From: Physcomitrium patens | Taxonomy: Eukaryota; Streptophyta; Bryopsida; Funariales; Funariaceae | DNA length: 64,000 nt | Assembly: GCF_000002425.4 (NCBI RefSeq) | Contig: NC_037254.1 | Coordinates: 4,002,740 to 4,066,739, forward strand | Direction of reading: 5' to 3' | In this document: positions 11,846 to 20,688 of the stretch, one piece after another | How the letters are laid out: each line of letters starts with the position of its first letter | Position numbering within the stretch: the stretch's first letter is position 1 | Program-made: the position numbers and the translations under genes | Notes under the pieces: model-generated | The model's database searches: none | What the model saw: the letters and a program-made list of their open reading frames with translations, nothing else | What the model was told of the DNA's origin: nothing

Positions 11846-12369
11846 TGTCATGAATATATACATGTAAGTTAGTAATTACTTATATAAATAGGTAGAAATA
11901 GATAGAAGTAGGTAAAAATAAGTTAATTCTATAATATCTATTTTATCTTTATAAGTGTCCATTATTAATTTTTAGGTTAGAAACTTGGTCAACAAGTTAA
12001 TCATATGCCATACATATTGATAACTTAAAAAAAAAGCTAACTATATAGCAAACATATAAAAAAACTTACCCTGTAAGTCAAGGCATATGTCCTACAAAGT
12101 CAACACATATTGGAAGTCCTATAAAACATTGTTATATAGCCCCTAGTTAGATAGTATATATAGAGATAAGAGTGAAGCCTTCTTTACTCTTATCAACTCC
12201 TTTCTTGTTTCTAGTCTAGTTTCAAGAGTCTCAAGTTTTCTTGTCTTTTGGCAATAAGCCATTCTAGTTTTTTTTTAATATATGTACTTTCTTATTTTTA
12301 TTTTGTCACTTTTTCTTTGATACAAATTTCATTGATTTATGCATCATCTTTCAATTCATGTCTTTGACA
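11846..12369 (+). repeat. E2 right LTR
   Basis: It begins TGTCATGA, ends TTTGACA and is 524 bp long. Compared with the left LTR it lacks about 34 bp around 11,940 and carries many C-to-T type differences. The post-TATA hairpin is kept at 12,165-12,194. Confidence 0.92.
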
Positions 12370-12374
12370 ATTAC

Positions 12375-12976
12375 ATATCAAGTAAAAAATACAACAAAGA
12401 TTGTCACACACTTTATCAAAAAAATCACATATTACTCCAAAAGCCAAAAAAGTAGTATTTAATCAATAATATATCACTCTTTTAAAGCCAAAATAATTTC
12501 ATCTTTATGCTTCCTCTATGATTATACATGTTGATTCAAGTTTTCTTAGATAAATTTGTGTAGCATTACTTGAAGACTCATTAGTTCGTAATATCAAGCA
12601 AAGCCTTCATAAAACTAAGTTTAACTTTATAAAAGATCTTTTTTATTTTAAAGATTGTTTATATATTCCAAAAAGACCAATGTGACTTTGTGTTCTTCAA
12701 TGTCTTCTTATTTTTTCAACTGTAAGATATTTTGGATTTAACAAAATATTCGAGCTTATCCCTAAAGAATTTTTGTGGCCTTAAATGTAAAGACCATGAA
12801 GGACTTTGTCTTATTATGTGTTATTCATTCAAGATTCAAGAATTCTTATCATCATCTCTATGGAATTCTATAGCCATTACCAATCTTGAAGCAACCATGG
12901 TCTTCAATATCAATGGATTTTATCATTGATCTACTACCATCACTAACATTTGATACTATCTATGTTGTAAATTAAT
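12375..12976 (+). pseudogene. E1 pol continued: RNase H end to integrase
   Basis: E1 resumes right after the E2 target duplication with 'ITYQ'. It continues through the linker and the integrase zinc-binding region ('FGFNKIFEL', near 12,730-12,760) to the start of the integrase core (near 12,900-12,970, the equivalent of 'SMDFITD...DSIFVIVD'). It stops at the E4 insertion point and resumes at 26,290. Confidence 0.75.
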
Positions 12977-13358
12977 TCTCAACGACATGAATCTCGAAGA
13001 AAGAAAATCCTCAATACACTCTTGTATCACTGAAAGGAACTAGAAAGTCATTCAAAGATGATATTATATTGAACTAGAATGGCTATTGAAAAAAAGAAGA
13101 GTAGAAAGACTTGAAATAAGTCTAAAGATTCGTAAGGTATTGTTAAAAATGAAGAAAGCTTCATTCTTGCTTCTATATATATTCTCTAAATACGAGCTAT
13201 GTGGTGATATTCTATAGGACCTCAACATGTGTTGATTTTGTTAGCCACATATCTTAACTTGCAAGACAAGTTATCTATATAAGTGCCACATAGTTAGCTT
13301 GTTCCATAAGCTATTACAAAGAATTAACATTTTTTTTATAAGCTACCAATATGTGATT
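12977..13358 (-). repeat. E4 3' LTR, truncated
   Basis: On the plus strand it matches the first 370 or so bases of 25,740-26,289, for example 'agaaagaaaatcctcaatac', 'tcactgaaaggaactag' and 'agctaccaa'. At about 13,358 the similarity changes abruptly to integrase coding sequence, so the outer part of the LTR and the pol tail were removed by a deletion. Confidence 0.85.
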
Positions 13359-14336
13359 GATTTTAAAATCTTAAATAGGATTCTCCAAAGTCTTGATAAA
13401 AATTGAGTCCTCCTATTTGATATAATATCCTTTGGTAATCTATGATAGTAATAGATATTTTCAATGAAAAGCTTAGATATTTCTTTACCTGAAATAGATT
13501 TTGTACATAGTACAAATTGAGCCATTTTGGTGAAGCAATCTACAATTACAAATATAGAGCCATATGAACTTGAACTTGAAAGATTTGTAATAAAATCCAT
13601 AGAAATGGAAGATCATAGTTGTTTGAATATAGGCAATGGTTGGAGAAGTCTATGGGATTGATGACAAGGAATTTTTGATCTTAAAAAAATATTACATGAC
13701 TGGACTAAGTCTTTCACCACCTTCTACATTTGCAGCTACCAAAAATCTCTAGATATAAGCTCTAAAATCTTGCTCTATCCAAAATGTCCTATTATTAAAA
13801 AGTCATGACGTGCTTGAAGAATATGTAAATGTACTTTTCTTTTTTAAATATATAGGCATCCTTCAAAGTAGAATAGGTTGTTCTTGAACTCAAACTTTGA
13901 AATATCATAAGATTTAGAAGAAAGATTCTTGATATCATGAACAAGACAATCAAAGGACATACTTGATTGAATTTTTTTGACAAAGGTTGAATCAATAGTC
14001 AATATTGATTTCATTGCTCAAAGATGAAAATACTCTAGCTTTAAGAAGATTATTCTTTGTTGATCAAAAGATTTGTCTCATTTTTTTGATACAAGATAAA
14101 AGCATTTAAAAAGAGCATCTAATAAACCTTATTTTTTTTAGGTTGATATTTGATCTTCAAATCAAATCTTGATAATAACATGCTCCAACAGGCTAGGCAA
14201 CAATTCAAAACATGTGCCAATATAAAATACTTGAAGTTCTTGTAATTTGTATATATTATAACTGGACTTGAAGCACCTTCTAGATAATGATGCCATTTTT
14301 GAAATGAATCCATAATTGCAAGAAGTTCTTTATCAT
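13359..14336 (-). pseudogene. E4 integrase and RNase H C-terminal part
   Basis: On the minus strand, 13,343-13,600 encodes the integrase core ('MDFITNLSSSSSYGSIFVIV', then 'PKDIISNRRTQF'). 13,795-13,995 is the RNase H-integrase linker. 14,119-14,313 is the RNase H end ('WHHYLEGASSPVIIYTNYKN'). The catalytic Asp of 'YTDHKN' is Asn. The reading breaks at the E3 insertion and continues at 20,689. Confidence 0.85.
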
Positions 14337-14341
14337 AGATC
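14337..14341. repeat. E3 target duplication, left copy (AGATC)
   Basis: AGATC directly precedes the E3 left LTR and is repeated right after the right LTR at 20,684-20,688. Removing E3 plus one copy restores a continuous RNase H reading in E4. Confidence 0.95.
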
Positions 14342-14879
14342 TGTCACGGATATACATATAATTACCTACAAGAGTCGATAAAAGTATGTAAAAGTAGATA
14401 AAAGTATGTTAATTATGCAATATCTTCTAGAGAAGCTTCCTAGAAGCTTCATAGACACTGCTTTGATCTTATAGGAGTCCATAGTTGACTTTTAGGTTAG
14501 AAACTTGGTCAACAAGTTAGCCATGTGCCACACATGTTGGTAGCTTGAAGGACAAGCTAACTACGTAGTCCACTCATAGAAAACTTGCCTTGCAAGTAAA
14601 GACATGTGGACTAGAAAGTCAACACATATTAGAGGTCTTATAGAATATCGCCACGTGGCTTCTAGTTAGATAGTATATATAGAGGCAAGAGTGAAGCTCT
14701 CTTCACTCTTGTCAACTCCTTTCTTGCTTCTAGTCTAGTTTCAAGGGTCTCTAGTTTTCTTGTCTTTTGGCAATAGCCATTCCAGTTTCTCTTTCAATAT
14801 ATATATTTGTTTATTTACCTCTCTTTGAGTGAAGGCTTACTTGTCTGAATTATTTTTCATCAAGTTCTTGTCTTTGACA
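14342..14879 (+). repeat. E3 left LTR
   Basis: 538 bp, starting TGTCACGG and ending TTTGACA. It contains a 10-bp palindromic G-box GCCACGTGGC (14,650-14,659), a TATA box (about 14,672-14,682) and a perfect 11-bp hairpin (14,686-14,711). Confidence 0.96.
14650..14711 (+). promoter_or_regulatory. E3 LTR core promoter: G-box, TATA box and post-TATA hairpin
   Basis: GCCACGTGGC (14,650-14,659) is a perfect G-box palindrome of the kind bound by plant bZIP and bHLH factors. The TATA box 'agtatatata' follows about 12 bases later. The hairpin CAAGAGTGAAG-CTCT-CTTCACTCTTG begins at 14,686, close to where transcription should start. The function of the hairpin is not known. The same block is in the right LTR at 20,454-20,515. 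Confidence 0.75.
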
Positions 14880-14901
14880 GATTGACAAGAGTACACTTAC
14901 A

Positions 14902-14916
14902 ATATCAGAGCTTTGT
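14902..14916 (+). promoter_or_regulatory. E3 primer-binding site (initiator Met tRNA type)
   Basis: 'atatcagagctttg' contains the core TATCAGAGC complementary to the 3' end of plant initiator tRNA-Met. It lies about 22 bases inside the LTR end. The intervening bases 'gattgacaagagtacac' plus 'ttaca' are also present in E2 and E5. Confidence 0.7.
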
Positions 14917-15090
14917 TTTTCTTGAGTAAGAGTGGATTACCCCTTTCTCTTGACAAGACATAAGCGTATTAGAAGTTTGTGGATTACCCACTTCTAAACT
15001 GATATTGTTCTTAGTATCTTCTTTGTTATCAAGTCTTTCTTTTCTTTTGTCTTGAGCAGTATCAAACAAATTTTTCTTCTTAGTATCATT

Positions 15091-16095
15091 ATGGCAGAGC
15101 TTGTTGAAATGAAGAGTGCAATGGCACAAATTCAAGATCAAATGAGGGAGTTAATGCTTGCGATGCATCAACTCAATTCACCAACACAGGAAAGAACAAG
15201 AATAGCAGAAAGTGGAGATATAGAGATGATCGGAGTTGCTTCAACATCTGCAATAAATTACGTTCCTTCTCCAATTATACAACACCCTATAAGCACTAGA
15301 GAACCAAGAATTACCTTACCCGAGAAATTTGATGGTACGAGATCAAAGTTTTGAGGGTTCATCAATTAAGTACAATTGGCAATTGAACTTCAACTGCAAA
15401 GCTATCCAACTCCAGGATCACAAGTCAGGTTTATTGGCACTCTACTTTTTGATTCTGCATTATCGTGGTTTTCATCTTTTCTTGAACAACGAAATCCAAT
15501 ATTGGACAATTTGGAAGCTTTTTTGGCGGAGTTTCGATCTATGTATGGTGAACACGATGTAACTCGTGTTGCAACAAATAAGATCCGAATTCTGCGACAA
15601 AAAAATCGCTCAGTAACAGTGTATGCTTCACAATTTCGACAACTTGCAATTGACATCAAGTGGGATGATGCTGCACTCATCAGTCAATTTCTTTATGGAT
15701 TGTAATACGAAGTAAAGAAATTGATGCTCAACTTACCTGATCCTCAAACTTTGAGTCAAGCAATCGATTTTGCAATAAAATGTGATAATCAACTTTTCGA
15801 ATTTTGATCCGAGAATCATTCACGGGAACCTCAACATTATTACTCAATGGAAATATCAACATCTTTGCCAAACGTACATTCAGAAGTAGAAGACATGCAA
15901 ATTGATGCGGTACGTTTTAAACCCCTAACTGAGCAAGAAAAGATTCGTCGTCGTCAAGAAGGATTATGTTTATATTGCGGAGAACCTAAGCACACTGCTC
16001 AACATTGTCCAAAGAAACGACGCAACTATAAAATGAGGGGTACGATGGTCAAAGAAGACAACATGTCGGAAAACGGATTCGTCCAGCTACAATAG
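15091..16095 (+). pseudogene. E3 gag, interrupted by in-frame stops
   Basis: The gag starts at ATG 15,091 ('MAELVEMKSAM'), with a short coiled-coil-like N-terminus. The capsid region follows ('FLAEFRSMYGEHDVTRVA', then 'TVYASQFRQLAIDIKWDD'). A CCHC zinc knuckle, CX2CX4HX4C ('CLYCGEPKHTAQHC', near 15,967-16,008), precedes a basic tail. The frame is broken by TGA at 15,352, TAA at 15,367, TAA at 15,703 and TGA at 15,805, and the gag ends with TAG at 16,093. The start is chosen because the same ATG and residues recur in E2 and, on the minus strand, in E5. Gag would form the virus-like particle that packages element RNA. Confidence 0.9.
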
Positions 16096-16100
16096 GAACC

Positions 16101-16952
16101 ATGCAGTTGGAACCTTGTACAATTCCTAATGAAGGTCCTATCCTCTCCTCAAAACCCTCTCCTTGTTTTATAATAGACTTATATTTAGGACCTAAGAATT
16201 ACAAAGCCTCTGCTTTATTAGATTCGGGAGCCTCAGCATGTTTTTTAGATGAACAATTTGTTAAAAGTCGTAAAATACCTTTTGTACAGAAACCTAAACC
16301 AGTACATGTAGAAGTCATAGATGGTCGTCCCTTGTCTTCTAGAGATGTCACTCATGAAACTCATCCTATAAAAGTAACAATAGACGGTCATGATAGCTAC
16401 ATAGCTTTTAACATAATTAAATCCCCGTCCCATCCAGTTATTTTAGGTTTATCCTGGCTAGAAAAATATAACCCTCGAATAGATTGGAATTCACGTAAAC
16501 TTGACTTTTCCCAGAGCATTATTAATAGTTCTACCAACCAAGTAAAAAATTATAAGTCTAGTATAGTAAAACCCGTACTGATAGGTGCAAAAGCATTTAT
16601 ACACGCAGCAAAAGAAGGATCAACTTTTGCTATTTATGCTGCACCTATTTCTGAAAACGTAAAGACTTTAAGTGGCATTCCAAATCAATATCAAGAGTAT
16701 CAAGATGTTTTTGAGAAAAAAAATGTAGATATTCTTCTTGAGCATCGCCCATATGATTGTTCAATCGACCTCAAGGAAGGAACTCAGCCACCATTTGGAC
16801 CAATTTACAGTTTATCGCAAGATGAGATGGCTGAACTCAAGACATATATTGACGAGAATTTAGCAAAGAATTTCATACGCCATTCAAAATCTCCAACAGG
16901 AGCTTCAATTCTATTCGTAAAAAAAAGATGGATCTTTACGAATGTGTGTTGA
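16101..16952 (+). pseudogene. E3 pol, first part: aspartic protease and RT fingers (frameshifted)
   Basis: A 283-codon frame starts at ATG 16,101, five bases after the gag TAG and in the -1 frame relative to gag. The protease active site is 'LLDSGASACFLD' (about residues 38-49). The linker with 'YQEYQDVFEKKNVDIL' and the RT N-terminus '[20 protein letters not shown]' follow. The frame is lost at an A8 run (16,919-16,926), where 'KKKDGS' is expected from sister copies. This is a homopolymer length change. RT continues at 16,927 in another frame. The pol frame is open upstream to 16,032, so it overlaps gag by about 64 bases. Confidence 0.9.
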
Positions 16953-17690
16953 TTATCGAGGACTCAACAAGATCACAATCAAGAATAGATATCCATTACC
17001 TTTGATATCAGGACTCCTTGAGCAGTTGAATCAAGCTAAGATCTATACAAAAATAGATTTAAGAGAAGCATATAATCTAGTACGAATCAAAGAAGGAGAT
17101 GAATGGAAGACTGCGTTTCGAACCAAGTATGGACATTTCGAATATAATGTCATGCCCTTTGGACTCACGAATCCACCAACTGCTTTTCAACATCTCATGA
17201 ATGATGTATTTCGTGAATTCTTAGATAATTTTGTCGTCTGCTATCTAGACGATATCCTGATCTATTCTAAGAACATCGAAGAACATGAAATACATGTTTG
17301 TCAAGTATTACATAAACTTAGAGATGCAGGATTGTACGCCAAGATGGAAAAGTGTGTATTTTACACTACTCAAGTTGACTTTTTAGGATACATCATTTCA
17401 AATGATGGTCTCATGATGGATTCTAAGAAAGTCCAAACAATCATGGATTGAAAGATTCCAAGGACAGTAAGAGATGTCCAATGTTTCTTGGGATTTGCCA
17501 ATTACTATCGGATCTTCATCAAAGATTTTTCACGAGTTGCAGCTCCACTTACACGCTTGACTAGTAGAGATAAATTCCAATGGAATCAAGAAGCAGAAGC
17601 AGCATTTGAAGCCTTGAAGACATCGTTTGTCTCTGCACCAGTCTTATATCGTTTTGACTTTTCCAAGGCATTTTTTTATGGAAACAGATG
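16927..17690 (+). pseudogene. E3 pol, second part: reverse transcriptase
   Basis: The RT palm and thumb are well preserved: '[20 protein letters not shown]', '[15 protein letters not shown]', '[17 protein letters not shown]', the catalytic '[10 protein letters not shown]' and 'VDFLGYIIS'. A TGA at 17,449-17,451 replaces the Trp of 'IMDWKIP'. Downstream, '[20 protein letters not shown]' leads into RNase H. The frame is lost in a T7 run (17,681-17,687), where six T are expected for 'AFFMETDA'. Confidence 0.92.
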
Positions 17691-19575
17691 CATCAGATTT
17701 TGCCTTGGGTGCAGTTTTATCACAAATGGGAACAGATGACAAACTTCATCCGATAGCTTTTCATTCAAGAAAATTCTCAGCAGCCAAGATCAATTATGAG
17801 ATCCACGATAAAGAACTTCTTGCGATCGTGGATTCCTTTCAAGAATGGCGTCATTATCTAGAAGGCGCTTCTAGTCCAGTCACTGTGTATACAGATCACA
17901 AGAACCTCGAGTATTTCATGTCAGCACGCGTGTTGAATCGTCATCAAGCTCGTTGGAGTATGTCTTTGTCAAGATTCGAGTTCATTATCACTTATCGGCC
18001 AGGAAAACAACAAGGTTTATCCGATGCCCTATCTAGACGTTCTTATTTTGCACCAAAAGAAGGAGATGCAGCTTTTGAGCAACAAAGAACGGTCCTCTTG
18101 AAACCGGAGCAATTTCATCTCCGAGCAATGAAATCAGCATTGACTGTTGATTCAACTTTTCTCAAGCAAATCCAGTCCAGTATGTCCTCAGACCCTCTTG
18201 TTTATGATATCGAGAATAATTCTTCCAAGTCTCATGATCCTTCTAAGTTCGAGTTCAAGAATAATCTATTATATTTTGAAGGACGCCTATATATTCCAGA
18301 AGGAGAAGCAAGTTTACGTGTTCTTCAAGCACGTCATGACTTTCCAACAGCATGGCACTTTGGATATAATAAGACTTTGGAACTCATATCAAGAGATTTT
18401 TGGTGGCCACAAATGTGGAAGTCAGTCAAAGACTTTGTACAATCATGTGATATTTGTTCAAGATCAAAAATTCCTCGTCATCGACCTTACGGACTTCTTC
18501 AGCCATTACCTATACCAGAACAACCATGGTCTTCTGTTTCTATGGATTTCATCACAGATCTTCCAAGCTCAAGATCTTATGATTCTATATTTGTGATAGT
18601 AGATCGTTTCATCAAGATGGCACATTTTGTGCCATGTACAAAATCTATCACAGGTGAAGAAACAGCTAAGCTTTTCATTGATAATATCTATCGCTATCAT
18701 GGATTACCTAAAGATATCATATCGGATAGGGGAACTCAATTTGTATCAAGATTCAGGAGGACCCTTTTCAAGATTTTAAAAGTGGACATAAAGCTATCTT
18801 CGGCTTTCCATCCTCAAACTGATGGACAAACAGAGCGCGTAAACCAAGTCTTGGAGCAATATTTAAGGTGTACTATCAACTATCAACAAGATGATTGGAC
18901 AACCCTTCTGCCATTGGCAGAGTTTGCTTATAATAATACAGTACATTCTTCCATGCAACAAACACCTTTCTTTGCCAATTATGGCTATCATCCACGACTT
19001 GATACTTTTGATTTTTTAAAAGTTGATAATCCTGCAGCAGAAGATATGGCAAATCGGTTGTCAGAGTTACATGCAATAATGAAGACGCAATTGAAGGAAG
19101 CTCAAGAACGACAAAAGATAAACGCAGATCTATATCGTAAAGAGCAACCACAACTCAACGTGGGTGATAAGGTATGGCTACTTCGTCGCAATATCAAGAC
19201 TACTCGACCTTATGATAAGTTGGACTATCGTAGGCTTGGCCCCTTTTCTATTTCTGAACATATCAACCCAGTTGCATATCGGTTACATCTATCGGAGTCA
19301 ATGAAGATCCATCCTGTATTCCACGTGTCTCTTCTTGAACCATATAAGACAGTGGATATACAAGGAAGAAGACAAATGCCACCGCCTCCTATAGAAGTAG
19401 ATAATAATGAAGAATTTGAGGTGGAAGAGATATTAGACTCCAGGCGGCGCCGAACTAAGCTGGAATATCTTGTTCATTAGCGCGGATATGATATTAGTGA
19501 ACGCACATGGGAGCCATCCAGGAATCTAGCAAATGCATCAGCTAAAGTCAAAGTTTTTTATCAACGACATCCATC
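17688..19575 (+). pseudogene. E3 pol, third part: RNase H, integrase and chromodomain
   Basis: An open frame of about 600 codons. RNase H keeps its acidic residues in '[16 protein letters not shown]', 'HDKELLAIVDSF' and 'YTDHKNLEYF'. Integrase has the HHCC zinc-binding region ('HDFPTAWHFGYNK' to 'CDICSRSK'), the core with Asp in 'MDFITD', Asp in 'SDRGTQF' and Glu in 'GQTERVNQ', and a GPY/F-type C-terminal region ('DYRRLGPFSI'). A chromodomain follows: 'EEFEVEEILDSRRRRTKLEY', then 'LVH', then a TAG at 19,478-19,480 in place of Trp, then 'RGYDISERTWEPSRNLANA'. The longest coding block left in either nest. Confidence 0.94.
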
Positions 19576-20132
19576 AAAATGAAGATGAAAATCTCTCTTA
19601 TAAAAGAGACAAGATTGAGGCAAGATAACATTCAATTTCCTATCCTTGTTTGTAACTTCTTTGCATTTGTGACGCTAATTAGATAGAGAGCCAACAACCA
19701 GCGGATTCAACTCAAGAACCTTCGTTTGCTAACTTATCGGATGAGACATTGCGATTGTCACAACCTTCAAGACGACGCAACCGAGATGAAGACCTTCAAG
19801 AATGACATGTTCTTCCTCGAATAGATGGTGAGATACAACGCGTTTGGTATCACGACCTTGGAAGAGATTTTCGATGTTTGGTGATATTACTGGAGATAGG
19901 AACGAGTGCTGATGGTGTTTCAAATGTATTATTTGAAGGAAGTTATGAAGGCCTCAATAATGATCAAATAACAAGGTAGTCTTCTCGCCCTGGAATGGGA
20001 CACTATCGATGGCTAAGAGGACCCATCAACTACCTTCGAAGAGAACAAAGATCAGAGTATGTAGCAAATACAATTCGCCGCATATTAGACTTTCTCAACA
20101 TATAATCACCGCTCCTTGTGGAATTCGTCCCT

Positions 20133-20145
20133 AGAAGGAGGGTAA
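20133..20145 (+). promoter_or_regulatory. E3 polypurine tract
   Basis: 'agaaggagggtaa' lies immediately before the right LTR, as expected for the plus-strand primer of LTR retrotransposons. Confidence 0.85.
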
Positions 20146-20683
20146 TGTCACGGATATACATATAATTACCTACAAGAGTCGATAAAAGTTTGTAAAAGTA
20201 GATAAAAGTAGGTTAATTATGCAATATCTTCTAGAAAAGCTTCCTAGAAGCTTCATAGATGCTGCTTTGATCTTATAGGAGTCCATAGTTGACTTTTAGG
20301 TTAGAAACTTGGTCAACAAGTTAGCCATGTGCCACACATGTTGGTAGCTTGAAGGACAAGCTAACTACGTAGTCCACTCATAGAAAACTTGCCTTGCAAG
20401 CAAAGACATGTGGCCTAGAAAGTCAACACATATTAGAGGTCTTATAGAATATTGCCACGTGGCTTCTAGTTAGATAGTATATATAGAGGCAAGAGTGAAG
20501 CTCTCTTCACTCTTGTCAACTCCTTTCTTGCTTCTAGTCTAGTTTCAAGGGTATCTAGTTTTCTTGTCTTTTGGCAATAGCCATTCCAGTTTCTCTTTCA
20601 ATATATATATTTGTTTATTTACCTCTCTTTGAATGAAGGCTCACTTGTCTGAATTATTTTTCATCGAGTCGTTGTCTTTGACA
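20146..20683 (+). repeat. E3 right LTR
   Basis: 538 bp, the same length as the left LTR and about 14 bases different from it by eye. It is followed by the target duplication AGATC (20,684-20,688). The G-box is at 20,454-20,463 and the hairpin at 20,490-20,515. Confidence 0.96.
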
Positions 20684-20688
20684 AGATC

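Larger units (their letters stand above)
6033..12369 (+). mobile_element. E2: full-length, decayed Ty3/gypsy chromovirus
   Basis: A complete element with two LTRs (6,033-6,590 and 11,846-12,369), a tRNA-primer site, gag, pol, chromodomain and polypurine tract. It is flanked by the 5-bp target duplication ATTAC (6,028-6,032 and 12,370-12,374). It lies in the RNase H region of E1. Coding regions carry many stops, and the LTRs are visibly diverged, including a deletion of about 34 bp in the right one. It is therefore clearly older than E3 but younger than E1. Confidence 0.93.
14342..20683 (+). mobile_element. E3: youngest, near-complete Ty3/gypsy chromovirus
   Basis: This 6,342-bp element has two 538-bp LTRs that differ at about 14 positions by eye (roughly 97% alike). 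It has a 5-bp target duplication AGATC, a Met-tRNA type primer site, gag, protease, RT, RNase H, integrase, a C-terminal chromodomain and a polypurine tract. The order PR-RT-RH-INT and the chromodomain make it a chromovirus of the Ty3/gypsy (Metaviridae) class. Every key catalytic residue I checked in pol is intact. However, seven stops (five in gag, one in RT, one in the chromodomain) and two homopolymer frameshifts prevent translation of a full polyprotein. It could have moved only with help from another copy, or it decayed afterwards. Confidence 0.96.
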
